Source of the DNA: Prevotella sp. CAG:1092 | GTDB taxonomy: Bacteria > Bacteroidota > Bacteroidia > Bacteroidales > Bacteroidaceae | Assembly (NCBI GenBank): GCA_000436915.1 | Contig: HF994128.1 | Location: 62,932 to 126,931 of the forward strand | Length of the DNA stretch: 64,000 nucleotides | Direction: 5' to 3' | Shown here: positions 47,128 to 55,847 of the stretch, piece by piece | Layout of the letters: each line of letters begins with the position of its first letter | Numbering within the stretch: position 1 is the first letter of the stretch | Notes under the pieces: generated by a model | Databases searched by the model: none | Told to the model about the DNA's origin: nothing | What the model saw: the letters and a program-made list of their open reading frames with translations, nothing else | Position numbers and translations under genes: made by a program

Positions 47128-47658
47128 ATGACGAGGATTATCTTCATAGGATATATGGGGTCGGGAAAGACTACCGTAGGCAAGGCACTAAGCAAGGAGC
47201 TTGGATTGCCTTTCTACGATCTCGACTGGTATATAGAGAGCAGAATGCACAAAACGGTAAAGCAACTCTTCGACAGCGTTGGCGAAGAGGGCTTTCGAGA
47301 GATTGAGCGCAATATGCTTCACGAGGTGGCAGAGTTTGAGGATGTTATCATTAGTTGTGGCGGAGGCACTCCATGCTTCTTCGACAATATCGACTACATC
47401 AATCAGCAGGGCGACACCATCTACCTAAAGGCTTCGCCAGAGGTGCTATACGGACATCTGAAGATGGGAAAGACCGTACGCCCTTTGCTGTTGAACAAGA
47501 CTCATGACGAGGTTCGCGAGTTTATCCACGAACAGTTGGAACAGCGCAAGCCTTTCTATGAAAAGGCTAAATACACTCTCAACGTAGACCTCATGGACAA
47601 CTATGAGAAGATAAAGATTTCAGTAGAAAAAGTAAAAGAACTGCTAAACATCGAATAA
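47128..47658 (+). CDS. aroK: Shikimate kinase
   Basis: 176 residues, normal length. P-loop GYMGSGKTTVGKAL at about 8-21, the shikimate-binding DLDWYIESR, EEGFREIE, the GGG motif SCGGGTPC and the lid region with GKTVRPLL. It phosphorylates shikimate in the chorismate pathway. It starts 12 bases after topA and ends 7 bases before speA, so the three are probably one transcript. Confidence 0.94.
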   Translation: MTRIIFIGYMGSGKTTVGKALSKELGLPFYDLDWYIESRMHKTVKQLFDSVGEEGFREIERNMLHEVAEFEDVIISCGGGTPCFFDNIDYINQQGDTIYLKASPEVLYGHLKMGKTVRPLLLNKTHDEVREFIHEQLEQRKPFYEKAKYTLNVDLMDNYEKIKISVEKVKELLNIE

Positions 47659-47665
47659 AAGAAGA

Positions 47666-49558
47666 ATGAAGAAATGGACTATCGAAGACTCACGAGAGCT
47701 TTACAACATTAATGGTTGGGGCGTTTCGTATTTTGGAGTCAACGACAAGGGAAATGTATATGTCACTCCTTGTAAGGACAAGACACAGATTGACCTCCGC
47801 GAGGTTATGGACGAACTGGCATTGCGCGATGTCACATCGCCTGTACTATTGCGTTTTCCAGACATCCTCGACAACCGTATCGAAAAGACTGCCAGCTGTT
47901 TTGACGTGGCAAAGAAGGAATATGGCTACAAGGGTGAGAACTTCATAATTTATCCTATCAAGGTTAACCAGATACAGCCTGTGGTAGAGGAGATAATCTC
48001 GCACGGCAGAAAGTTTAACCTCGGACTTGAAGCTGGTTCAAAACCTGAGCTTCATGCAGTATTGGCTGTGCAATGCCAAAGCGACTCGCTGATAATATGT
48101 AATGGCTATAAAGACCAGGCATATATAGAGTTGGCGCTGTTGGCTCAGAAGATGGGCAAACGTATCTTCATCGTGGTTGAGAAGCTGAACGAGCTTGAGA
48201 CAATTGCTACTGTAGCAAAGAAGCTCAACGTGAAGCCTAACCTCGGTATCAGAATAAAGCTTGCATCATGTGGCTCCGGCAAATGGGAAGAGAGTGGCGG
48301 CGATGCTTCTAAGTTTGGTCTTACCAGCGCTGAACTGCTGCAGGCACTCGACATAATGGAGAAGAAGGGATGGCACGACTGCTTGAAGCTAATCCATTTC
48401 CATATTGGTTCGCAGATAACAAAGATTCGTCGTATACAGACAGCTCTTCGTGAGGCTTCACAATTCTATATCAATCTTCATAAGATGGGATATAAGGTGG
48501 AGTTTGTTGACTGTGGTGGTGGTCTTGGCGTCGACTATGATGGCACTCGCTCGTCAAATAGCGAAAGCTCTGTCAACTATAGCATCCAGGAATATGTCAA
48601 CGACTGTATCTACACCTTCGTGGAGGCTGCGGATAAGAATGAGCTTCCTCATCCAAACCTCATCACAGAGAGTGGACGTTCGCTAACGGCTCACCACTCG
48701 GTATTGGTGATTGACGTATTGGAGACTGCAAGCTTGCCAGAGATGCCAGAGGAGTTTGAGGCTAAGCCTGATGACCATAAGCTGGTGAAAGACCTCTACG
48801 ACATTTGGGACAACCTTAGCTCTCGTTCTATGCTCGAGGATTGGCACGATGCTGAGCAGATACGCGAAGAGGCTCTTGAGCTCTTTAGTCATGGCATCGT
48901 AGACTTGAAGACAAGAGCAGAGATAGAACGTATGTATTGGAGCGTGGCTCACGAGATAAACGTGTTGGCAAAGAACATCAAGCATGTGCCAGAGGAACTG
49001 AAGAATCTCGACAAGCTGTTGGCAGATAAATATTTCTGCAACTTCTCGCTATTCCAGAGTCTACCGGACTCTTGGGCTATCGACCAGTTGTTCCCTATCG
49101 TGCCTATACAGCGATTGAACGAGCGTCCTACTCGCAACGCTACATTGCAGGATATCACTTGCGACTCTGATGGCAAGATTGCAAACTTTGTGGCTGAGGG
49201 TCATACATCTCATGTGTTGCCTATCCACAGCTTGAAAAAGAACGAGTCGTATTATCTCGGCATATTCCTCGTAGGAGCATACCAAGAGATTCTTGGAGAT
49301 ATGCACAACCTGTTTGGTGATACCAACGCCGTACATATTTCTGTTAAGGATGGCAAGTACAATATTGACCAGATAATAGATGGCGAAACCGTAGAAGAGG
49401 TGCTCGACTATGTGCAGTACAACCCTAAGAAGTTGGTTCGCCAGCTCGAGACATGGGTAACAAAGAGTGTGAAGGAAGGAAAAATTAGTCTTGAAGAAGG
49501 CAAAGAATTCCTTGATACCTACCGCTCAGGTCTATACGGATATACATATTTGGAATAA
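47666..49558 (+). CDS. speA: Biosynthetic arginine decarboxylase
   Basis: 630 residues. The PLP-binding lysine is in FIIYPIKVNQIQ, with IRIKLASCGSGKWEESGG, LIHFHIGSQI, DCGGGLGVDYDGT and LITESGRSLTAHHSVLV as further alanine-racemase-fold and active-site blocks. It converts arginine to agmatine for polyamine synthesis. It is followed after a 64-base gap (with a small 7-bp hairpin at 49572-49598) by argB, so arginine synthesis and arginine use sit side by side. Confidence 0.95.
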   Translation: MKKWTIEDSRELYNINGWGVSYFGVNDKGNVYVTPCKDKTQIDLREVMDELALRDVTSPVLLRFPDILDNRIEKTASCFDVAKKEYGYKGENFIIYPIKVNQIQPVVEEIISHGRKFNLGLEAGSKPELHAVLAVQCQSDSLIICNGYKDQAYIELALLAQKMGKRIFIVVEKLNELETIATVAKKLNVKPNLGIRIKLASCGSGKWEESGGDASKFGLTSAELLQALDIMEKKGWHDCLKLIHFHIGSQITKIRRIQTALREASQFYINLHKMGYKVEFVDCGGGLGVDYDGTRSSNSESSVNYSIQEYVNDCIYTFVEAADKNELPHPNLITESGRSLTAHHSVLVIDVLETASLPEMPEEFEAKPDDHKLVKDLYDIWDNLSSRSMLEDWHDAEQIREEALELFSHGIVDLKTRAEIERMYWSVAHEINVLAKNIKHVPEELKNLDKLLADKYFCNFSLFQSLPDSWAIDQLFPIVPIQRLNERPTRNATLQDITCDSDGKIANFVAEGHTSHVLPIHSLKKNESYYLGIFLVGAYQEILGDMHNLFGDTNAVHISVKDGKYNIDQIIDGETVEEVLDYVQYNPKKLVRQLETWVTKSVKEGKISLEEGKEFLDTYRSGLYGYTYLE

Positions 49559-49622
49559 TAAAAGCATTATACCCCTCTCTGCAGCATAAGCAGAGGGGGA
49601 TATAGCTAAAAGAATAACGACA

Positions 49623-50396
49623 ATGGAAAAGATTACTGTTGTAAAAGTAGGCGGTGCGGTAGTAGAAGACGAAGCGCAGCTGATGCAACTGCTTAAGGAC
49701 TTTGCTGCCATCGAGGGCAACAAAGTCCTTGTGCATGGAGGAGGTCGAAGTGCAACAAAGATTGCAGCACAGCTGGGTATAGAAACCAAGATGGTGAATG
49801 GCAGACGCATCACCGACCGCGAAATGCTGAATGTAGTAACTATGGTATACGGCGGATTGGTAAACAAAAACCTCGTGGCAAAGCTACAGGCTGTAGGCGT
49901 AAACGCCCTTGGACTAACAGGTGCCGACATCGACATGATACGTTCGCATAAGCGTCCATTGAAAGATGGTATAGACTTTGGATATGTTGGCGACGTAGAC
50001 CATGCCAACGGCAATATGCTTCACACCCTCGTAGAGGCTGGCATAGTGCCTGTAATGGCTCCATTGACTCACGATGGCAATGGCAACATACTAAATACCA
50101 ATGCCGACACCATAGCTTCGGAAACAGCAAAAGCTTTGGCACCATATTACGACGTAACCCTGATGTTCTGTTTCGAGAAAAAGGGTGTACTATCAAATCC
50201 TGACGACGACGATAGCGTAATCCCTTCCATCACTCCTGAAGAGTTTAAGGCTCTTGTAGCCGACGGAACAGTTGCTGGAGGTATGATTCCTAAGCTCGAA
50301 AACTCGTTCAACGCCATCGAACATGGAGTAAAGCAAGTGGTGATAACCCTCGCTTCTGCCATCGACGGTAAGCACGGCACCATACTGCGAGGCTAA
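49623..50396 (+). CDS. argB: Acetylglutamate kinase
   Basis: 257 residues. Amino-acid-kinase motifs: VVKVGGAVVEDE at the start, VHGGGRSATKIAAQ, NGRRITDREMLNVV and NTNADTIASETAKAL, ending with TVAGGMIPKLENSFNAIEHG. It phosphorylates N-acetylglutamate in arginine synthesis. Whether it is arginine-inhibited cannot be told; the N-terminal helix that mediates hexamer formation and inhibition in some enzymes is absent. The other arg genes are not in the window. Confidence 0.94.
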   Translation: MEKITVVKVGGAVVEDEAQLMQLLKDFAAIEGNKVLVHGGGRSATKIAAQLGIETKMVNGRRITDREMLNVVTMVYGGLVNKNLVAKLQAVGVNALGLTGADIDMIRSHKRPLKDGIDFGYVGDVDHANGNMLHTLVEAGIVPVMAPLTHDGNGNILNTNADTIASETAKALAPYYDVTLMFCFEKKGVLSNPDDDDSVIPSITPEEFKALVADGTVAGGMIPKLENSFNAIEHGVKQVVITLASAIDGKHGTILRG

Positions 50397-50514
50397 CAAC
50401 ATACGCCACGTGGATATACCTCAGTTATAATGTATCATTTCTGCAACGCTATATATATTATATAAGGTATAGGACATAGATAAAAAGTAGAGAAATACTA
50501 AATAAACGTTAAAA

Positions 50515-50530
50515 TACAGTTCTTACTGTA
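50515..50530. promoter_or_regulatory. Small inverted repeat before the ECF sigma gene
   Basis: TACAGT (50515-50520) and ACTGTA (50525-50530) form a perfect 6-bp inverted repeat with a 4-base spacer, 40 bases before the sigma-factor ATG. It could be an operator or a small hairpin. No TAnnTTTG element was seen in the 174-base gap. Confidence 0.35.
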
Positions 50531-50570
50531 ACTATCCTCATAACCAATCGTCAATTAAACAGAGAACAAG

Positions 50571-51083
50571 ATGAAAAAGGTCAGTTTCCGTAACGACATT
50601 CTGCCGATGAAGAACAATCTCTATCGGCTTGCTCTCCGCATTACATGCAATAATGCAGAAGCTGAGGATGTGGTTCAGGATACGCTGATAAAAGTCTGGA
50701 ACCGACGCGAACGTTGGGACGAGATAGAATCGATGGAGGCGTTCTGTATGACAATATGCAGAAACTTAGCCTTAGATAAGATAAAGAAAATGGGAAACCA
50801 ACACGATTCGCTCGACTACAATCAGCAAGATAGACCTTCTGCTCTAAACAATCCTTACGAGGAAATGAACCAGAAAGACAGAATACAACTGGTAAGAAGA
50901 ATCGTAGACGAACTGCCTGAGAAGCAACGCACATGCATACAGCTTCGCGACTTTGAAGGTAAATCATATAAGGAAGTGGCGGAGATAATGCTAATAAGCG
51001 AAGATCAGGTAAAGATCAATATCTTCAGAGGCAGACAAACCATCAAACAACGTTTTAAAGAATTAGACGACTATGGACTATAA
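50571..51083 (+). CDS. ECF-type RNA polymerase sigma factor
   Basis: 170 residues. Region 2 (about 15-65) includes LRITCNNAEAEDVVQDTLIKVW and the -10-binding helix. Region 4 (about 110-165) has LPEKQRTCIQLRDFEGKSY, KEVAEIMLISEDQVKINIFR. No region 3 or long tail, so an ECF/RpoE-type factor. Its end overlaps the next gene by 11 bases, typical of a sigma factor with its membrane regulator. The target regulon is unknown. Confidence 0.9.
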   Translation: MKKVSFRNDILPMKNNLYRLALRITCNNAEAEDVVQDTLIKVWNRRERWDEIESMEAFCMTICRNLALDKIKKMGNQHDSLDYNQQDRPSALNNPYEEMNQKDRIQLVRRIVDELPEKQRTCIQLRDFEGKSYKEVAEIMLISEDQVKINIFRGRQTIKQRFKELDDYGL

Positions 51084-51564
51084 ATACATCAACCAACTAC
51101 TCGAACGCTATTGGCGATGCGAGACTTCCATTGAGGAAGAAGACATCCTGAAAGCATTCTTCAGCCAAAAGGACGTGCCTGTAGAGTTGCTTAGATATAA
51201 GGACTTGTTCACCTACGAACTTTCCGAAACTAAACAGGATGTATTAGGTGAGGACTTCGATGCCAAGATATTGGCTATGACAGAAGAGAGCACTCCTGTA
51301 AAGGCCAAGGTCATCAGCATGACACAAAGGCTTCGCCCTCTTGTAAAGGCGGCAGCTGCAGTGGCAATAATACTAACACTCGGCAACGCTTTGCAAGTGC
51401 CATTTGCCAACAACAATAATGGCAACGCTATCAGCTATTACGATGGCTACGACAGCATAAAGCAGGGCACATCTATGGCAATGGGCGATAGCGCTGTGGT
51501 TGACTCCATGAAGCGTAGCATCGCAGACCCACAGTCAAGCCAGGTGTCAAACATCTTAAAGTAG
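51073..51564 (+). CDS. Probable membrane regulator (anti-sigma-like) of the ECF factor
   Basis: 163 residues. An acidic, helical cytoplasmic half (MDYKYINQLLERYWRCETSIEEED) precedes one membrane segment at about 97-115 (LVKAAAAVAIILTLGNAL). A short periplasmic tail rich in Asn and Ser follows. It overlaps the sigma gene by 11 bases. The size, topology and overlap fit a small anti-sigma factor; there is no zinc-binding HxxxCxxC motif, so this is not a classical ZAS protein. Similar proteins are common in Bacteroidetes and poorly characterised. Confidence 0.6.
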   Translation: MDYKYINQLLERYWRCETSIEEEDILKAFFSQKDVPVELLRYKDLFTYELSETKQDVLGEDFDAKILAMTEESTPVKAKVISMTQRLRPLVKAAAAVAIILTLGNALQVPFANNNNGNAISYYDGYDSIKQGTSMAMGDSAVVDSMKRSIADPQSSQVSNILK

Positions 51565-51669
51565 ACTATATTTCTATGCTTTCTCTATAATTAAATCATG
51601 TTTAGTAAAACAACATTCACGAGGCTGTGAAGTTTCGTTTTCTCTCAAATTTCATAACATATTAACGAA

Positions 51670-51712
51670 GAAGGAATCATCTATATCGATATACTGAGTA
51701 GATGATTCCTTC
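51670..51712. terminator. Bidirectional terminator
   Basis: A perfect 14-bp stem (51670-51683 with 51699-51712) around a 15-base loop, followed by ATTTTTAT. It lies between the convergent sigma-regulator gene and the CPBP protease gene. Confidence 0.88.
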
Positions 51713-51769
51713 ATTTTTATACATATACGTGTACTTGTTTCTTAAACTCTCCGTAAAATTATTCGTAGC

Positions 51770-52564
51770 TTACTTTTTTAATCGCTGAGCAAGCTGGAAG
51801 AGACTGGGCAGGAATATGCATAGCGAGAAGCCAAGAGCCATATACACGCTACGCTGATTGCCTTGGAATATATCTATCAGCTTGCCGTCGGCAGTCTGGT
51901 GTATCATGTTGTATGCCACAAAGGCAATAGTGTTGTTTATCCAATGGAATAGCATTTCTGGCACTATGCTGTTTGTACGGCTATACATCCAACCAAGAAG
52001 CACTCCTATAAGCGCAGCATGGATAAACTGTGGTCCATTGGCATGCAAAGCCCCAAAGAGTAAGGCTGAGATGATAATAGCAAACCATTTTCTGCCTTCT
52101 CCCATCACTTCGAGCAGACGACGTAATATTGCTCCTCTAAACACCATTTCTTCGGCTACAGGTGCCAATACGCCTACCGCGAGGTATCCCCAAGGAGTGC
52201 CTAAGAGCTTGGTCATAAGTTCAAGTGTTTCTTTTGGCATGTCTACATCTAATACTTCTATCATCCATTGCGAAGGAATTATAGTGCCCAAAGAAAGCAA
52301 AACTACCCACACCAAGGCTGTCCAAGGGCGTGTGGCAATATATTCTCTTGAATATGGCGACCATCGTCTCCAAAGGAAAATTACAATGGTAATCAATCCA
52401 CTCAAGGCTGTTCCTGCAGCCATTGTAATAGCAGAATCTATACCATAATGTTTGCCCATGAGATCTGCTCCATTTAGGAATATCACTTGCAGCAACACAA
52501 AAACTATCAAGTAGAGCACTATATCTACTGCTGCCTTGACATTATTATTCTTCATTATATTCAT
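51770..52564 (-). CDS. CPBP-family intramembrane metalloprotease
   Basis: 264 residues from the ATG at 52564; a TTG two codons upstream overlaps the ribF stop, and another ATG at 52555 is possible. Six to eight membrane segments. The CPBP (Abi) motifs are EEMVFRG (EExxxR) and the downstream H in LLFGALHANGPQF and FHWINN. The family includes CAAX-type prenyl-protein proteases and bacteriocin-immunity proteins; substrate unknown here. It is translationally coupled or nearly so to ribF. Confidence 0.87.
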   Translation of the reverse strand: MNIMKNNNVKAAVDIVLYLIVFVLLQVIFLNGADLMGKHYGIDSAITMAAGTALSGLITIVIFLWRRWSPYSREYIATRPWTALVWVVLLSLGTIIPSQWMIEVLDVDMPKETLELMTKLLGTPWGYLAVGVLAPVAEEMVFRGAILRRLLEVMGEGRKWFAIIISALLFGALHANGPQFIHAALIGVLLGWMYSRTNSIVPEMLFHWINNTIAFVAYNMIHQTADGKLIDIFQGNQRSVYMALGFSLCIFLPSLFQLAQRLKK

Positions 52565-52566
52565 AA

Positions 52567-53493
52567 TCAAAATAGTTTTGAGATTTCTTCTTTATCCTTC
52601 TTTAGTTGCGCTACCAACTGATCAATATTATCAAACTTATGTTCGCTACGTATGCGCTTACAGAATTCTACTCTGATATTCTGACCATATATATCGCCAG
52701 CAAAACCAAAGATGTTTACTTCAATGCTCACATCATTGCCTCCGAAAGTAGGACGAGTGCCAATATTCAACATACCTACCCTACTCTCGCTTTCGCCATC
52801 AAGCCAAACCTTTACGGCATATACTCCACCTGCAGGAGCAAGCAAGCAACTTGTTCCTAAGTCGATGTTGGCAGTAGGAAAGCCTATCTTTCTACCTTCA
52901 TGATATCCACTCGTAACGATGCCATGCAGACTATAGTAGCGACCTAAGCATTTTGCAGCTGTTTCCACATCGCCATTAGATATAAGGCGACGAACCACAG
53001 AAGAGCTAACCATAATGCCTTCGACATCTAAAGCCGTGTTCTGAACTACCTCTATGCCCATCTCCTTGCCATAGCGCACATAGTCGTCGAAAGTCTCGCT
53101 ACGATTATGACCAAAGCGATTATCGTAGCCTATAAGGAGCGTTGCTACACCAAGCTTAGTGCGCATTATATTATCCATGAAGTCGTAAGCCGACAAAGCT
53201 GCAAGGACTTTCGTGAATGGCAACACCACGCAATGGTCAATACCTGTTTCTGCCAATAGCTTAAGCTTGTCGTCAAGTGTAGTGAGTAGCTGTGGCTGAT
53301 AGTCGGCATTTAGCACCTGGCGCGGATGCTTATCGAAGGTTATAGCCATCGACTCCATACCATTCTCGTGAGCAAGGTCTACGACATGCTTCAGCAAGAA
53401 CTGATGTCCACGATGCACACCATCAAAAAAGCCTATTGTTGCAACAGCCTTATTTTCAAATATAGTATCTTCAGATAGTATCGTTGTCTTCAT
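52567..53493 (-). CDS. ribF: Bifunctional riboflavin kinase/FAD synthetase
   Basis: 308 residues. The N-terminal adenylyltransferase domain has the nucleotide-binding GFFDGVHRGHQFLL and DNRFGHNRSETF. The C-terminal kinase domain has GRKIGFPTANIDLG and a TRPTF element (NIGTRPTFGGNDV). It makes FMN and FAD from riboflavin. First gene of a two-gene operon with the CPBP protease. Confidence 0.95.
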   Translation of the reverse strand: MKTTILSEDTIFENKAVATIGFFDGVHRGHQFLLKHVVDLAHENGMESMAITFDKHPRQVLNADYQPQLLTTLDDKLKLLAETGIDHCVVLPFTKVLAALSAYDFMDNIMRTKLGVATLLIGYDNRFGHNRSETFDDYVRYGKEMGIEVVQNTALDVEGIMVSSSVVRRLISNGDVETAAKCLGRYYSLHGIVTSGYHEGRKIGFPTANIDLGTSCLLAPAGGVYAVKVWLDGESESRVGMLNIGTRPTFGGNDVSIEVNIFGFAGDIYGQNIRVEFCKRIRSEHKFDNIDQLVAQLKKDKEEISKLF

Positions 53494-53525
53494 TTATATT
53501 ATTCACCGATATTTTGTTCAGCTGA

Positions 53526-53556
53526 CAAAGTTACGCAAATTCAACTTAAACCGCAA
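53526..53556 (-). promoter_or_regulatory. Promoter of ribF
   Basis: Minus strand TTG (53554-53556), a 20-base spacer, and TAACTTTG (53526-53533). Start codon 32 bases downstream. Confidence 0.7.
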
Positions 53557-53593
53557 CATTATCCGCTCATTTAGATACTTTTTACAAAAAAAA

Positions 53594-53625
53594 TTTGGAT
53601 ATTTGAGATAAACCTACTACCTTTG
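53594..53625 (+). promoter_or_regulatory. Promoter of the CAT-anticodon tRNA
   Basis: TTTG (53594-53597), a 20-base spacer, then TACCTTTG (53618-53625): a full consensus match, nearly the same -7 sequence as the tRNA-Glu promoter. Confidence 0.85.
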
Positions 53626-53662
53626 CATCCACAAAACTTTTAGGCATCTTTGTCTTTAAGTC

Positions 53663-53736
53663 GGACTTGTAGCTCAGTTGGTTAGAGCAACAGACTCATA
53701 ATCTGGAGGTCCTAGGTTCAAGCCCTAGCTGGTCCA
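53663..53736 (+). tRNA. tRNA with anticodon CAT (Met elongator or Ile2)
   Basis: 74 bases fold as a cloverleaf: acceptor GGACTTG with CTGGTCC (one T-T mismatch and one G-T pair), D arm AGCTCAGTTGGTTAGAGC, anticodon CAT at 53697-53699 in loop CTCATAA, T arm with GGTTCAAGC. No GGG/CCC in the anticodon stem, so it is not the initiator. Elongator Met and lysidine-modified Ile2 cannot be separated by eye. No CCA encoded. Confidence 0.9.
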
Positions 53737-53746
53737 CACTTCTATT

Positions 53747-53778
53747 ACAGCGACTTACGCTTCAGCGTAGGTCGCTGT
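53747..53778 (+). terminator. tRNA terminator
   Basis: A 14-bp stem with one G-T pair (53747-53760 with 53765-53778), loop TTCA, followed by TTTTCTTT. Confidence 0.88.
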
Positions 53779-53788
53779 TTTTCTTTCC

Positions 53789-53810
53789 TGCGTAAACAAT
53801 GCGTAAACAA
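53789..53810 (+). repeat. 11-bp tandem repeat next to the tRNA
   Basis: TGCGTAAACAA occurs twice without a gap (53789-53799 and 53800-53810), directly after the tRNA terminator and before a decayed mobile-element region. Such repeats can mark integrase binding or attachment sites; no integrase gene is present. Confidence 0.6.
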
Positions 53811-53951
53811 ACTGTTTGAGTTAGGTGTGTTTCGCTGTGATATTCTCTGCAACACCCCATCATTCCATAAGATGTTATATCTTGTCTTTAATGTACGGTT
53901 GAAGAATTTTGCTTCATTCCAATAAATTTTTCATTGAAACATGATACATTG

Positions 53952-54230
53952 TCATGCAAAAGCCTTACCTTTGTCCATCATATAGAACGCAAATGGCTCA
54001 GGCACAATCTCATCCAGTTCATTGCTGTCATGCCATTTTCCATCTGTAATATGGATCTTTGCAAGAATGCTTCCACGAAGATTCAGCAGTGTGTGCATTT
54101 TGACTGCGCCTTTGCTATACTTGCCCAATGCCCATGCAGCCAGGACAATGCATGTTGAGATAGTTGTGGAGTCAAGTGCATAGAGGACATTGTCTATTGT
54201 TATCTCAGCAACCTTTGTGTTTGAATACAT
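53952..54230 (-). pseudogene. IS4-type transposase fragment
   Basis: 92 residues. YALDSTTISTCIVLAAWALG, then VKMHTLLNLRGSILAKIHIT and DGKWHDSNELDEIVPEPFAF match the middle of IS4-family DDE transposases (the DSTT block with the first Asp and the following strand). Both the N-terminal part and the C-terminal YREK region are missing, and it runs into a stop after FYMMDKGKAFA. It is therefore a dead remnant. No inverted repeats or target duplication were found around it. Confidence 0.7.
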
Positions 54231-54363
54231 TGGTCGGACGATACCGATTACTCAATCAATTTCAAATCAAAAAAAAACAAAAACACTTGTAAATGATTAA
54301 GTTTCAAATACATAACTATAGTTAATCGAACAATATCGCATCACTAGTAATTAAGAATAATAA

Positions 54364-54714
54364 ATGAAACAATTATATTATGTAAACGGAAAACGGGTTG
54401 ATATAAATACTTATGCAAATGCCCTAAACGCAGAAATAGCAGCAGAAGAAGCTCAAAATGTATTTGAAGTTAAGAAGAAAGGATTTATTGAATATCTTAA
54501 TAAAACCCCTTCTGTTCTCTCAAAATGGGAAAACACTTCTTTTTCACCTGAGTCAATTGTACAGATTGAGTTTAATTCTTGGTGCAATTCCGATGATTGT
54601 AAATTGCTATTAAAAAAGTACGAACAGCAAAGAACCAGGAAGGCATGGGGATGTTTCACTCTAATAATTATTGGAATTGTACTATTTCTTTTACGTGTTA
54701 GTGGAGTTCTATAA
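54364..54714 (+). CDS. Unknown small membrane-anchored protein
   Basis: 116 residues, not recognised. The N-terminal 90 residues are soluble and helical (MKQLYYVNGKRVDINTYANA), and the last 20 form one membrane segment (CFTLIIIGIVLFLLRVSGVL). That makes it a possible C-tail-anchored protein. Base composition is clearly AT-richer than the flanking core genes. It stands 11 bases before another unknown gene on the same strand, so the two may be an accessory pair. No functional motif was seen. Confidence 0.6.
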   Translation: MKQLYYVNGKRVDINTYANALNAEIAAEEAQNVFEVKKKGFIEYLNKTPSVLSKWENTSFSPESIVQIEFNSWCNSDDCKLLLKKYEQQRTRKAWGCFTLIIIGIVLFLLRVSGVL

Positions 54715-54725
54715 AATAAGGGAAT

Positions 54726-55091
54726 ATGCGGATAATAGAAATTGCAGGAGTTCAACTTGTTGTTTCAGATAAGGATTATAATTACTATTGGACTCGGAGA
54801 AATATTGGTGAGAATTCTGACGCATTCAAAGTTGCTTGCAGACGACTTTTAGGATTAGGTCCAGATAGCCATAGTTTTGATTATGGTTTTATTCAGTTAC
54901 ATATATGGGGAGACAATAATAAAGATCAATGCATTAAGAAAATCCATGAAAGTGGATTGATTGAATATGAAGAAGAATGGTATAAGGAGCAAGCATCGCC
55001 ACAATTAAAAGGTGCTGCATATACTGCTCAATGTGAACAAGCCCTCATGCAAGGGCTTGATGATGAATTTGAAGACGAATTGGAATTATGA
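54726..55091 (+). CDS. Unknown small acidic protein
   Basis: 121 residues, not recognised. Aromatic-rich N terminus (DKDYNYYWTRRNIG), a glycine-rich middle (RRLLGLGPDSHSFDYGF) and a strongly acidic C terminus (DDEFEDELEL). No signal peptide or membrane segment. It follows the previous small gene by 11 bases and shares its low GC content. A cargo pair (for example effector and immunity, or toxin and antitoxin) is only a guess from size and context. Confidence 0.6.
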   Translation: MRIIEIAGVQLVVSDKDYNYYWTRRNIGENSDAFKVACRRLLGLGPDSHSFDYGFIQLHIWGDNNKDQCIKKIHESGLIEYEEEWYKEQASPQLKGAAYTAQCEQALMQGLDDEFEDELEL

Positions 55092-55455
55092 ATATTTAAA
55101 CTACTCAATAATACTGAAAAAATACAGATTTTGACACGCTGGTACCAAAAGATATAGACCAAGCTAAATACCGTTGGAGAAAAGCTGCTACTTAGGGTAT
55201 TCAGATGCATCTTATTGCCTTCAACAAGTTTATGATTAGTTCTTTATCATTATGACACAATGTATTGTGAAGGATGGGATGACTTAAAATCACCCCATCC
55301 TCCGCTTACTTGTCTATGCACGATGCAACAAAAAAGACAATCGAAATGACCGTATAAAGAAAACACGGCAAGAATATCCAAAGCAAAGTCTTTACCCAAC
55401 CATTTGACAACTACACACCTTCATTTCTTAACATCATATTAGACATGTCATAGAA
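55092..55455. other. Non-coding, decayed stretch
   Basis: No gene over 364 bases. It contains a hairpin (GGATGGG at 55272-55278 with CCCATCC at 55294-55300), which may terminate the small-gene pair. A short open stretch near 55130-55195 reads DTLVPKDIDQAKYRWRKAAT and then stops; it looks like a gene scrap but I do not recognise it. Confidence 0.5.
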
Positions 55456-55847
55456 ATGGCGAGTAAGGATTTCTTTAGCCAATATATAACTGGTGAGAAA
55501 ACACCAAGGCACTATCGCAACCCAGCACTGGTAAAAGCTATGGTAAACCACATATCTTCATAGCAAAGGATATTGCCCAAGTAACAGACCTGAAGATAGA
55601 ATATTCCAAGCACAAGGGATTGGATGATAAGAAATGTGAGGCGTTGCTGCTCGATTCGTTGAAGGATCATGGTTCGTTGACGAAGCCTGAAATAGTGCGT
55701 CTGCTTTGGGATGTGCTGCCTGACCAGCTGGACGACAAACAGAAGAACAATAAATTGGATTATTTGCTTAAACGATTAAGGAAAGCAGGAAAAATATGGA
55801 CTGAAAGAAATGAAGTTACTTCCGTATGGCACCTCACGGAAAAATAG
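55456..55847 (+). pseudogene. Remnant of an AlbA_2-type ATP-binding protein gene
   Basis: Two frames together resemble the C-terminal half of the AlbA_2 (divergent AAA_4) DNA/ATP-binding family. From 55456 one reads DFFSQYITGEKTPRHYRNPA and LVKAMVN, like the family's RNPxLxxAM block, and stops at 55563. From about 55533 another frame reads KPHIFIAKDIAQVTDLK and runs on to LLWDVLPDQLDDKQKNNKLD, YLLKRLRKAGKIW and VWHLTEK. A frameshift and deletion between them, and the absence of the N-terminal half, make it a dead gene. Confidence 0.6.

Noticed and set aside
49572..49598. Terminator between speA and argB
   Set aside because: The stem is only 7 bp with a 13-base loop and no following T run, so it was left as a minor hairpin.
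53952..54230. Functional transposase gene
   Set aside because: Only the middle of the DDE domain remains; both ends are missing and no inverted repeats were seen.
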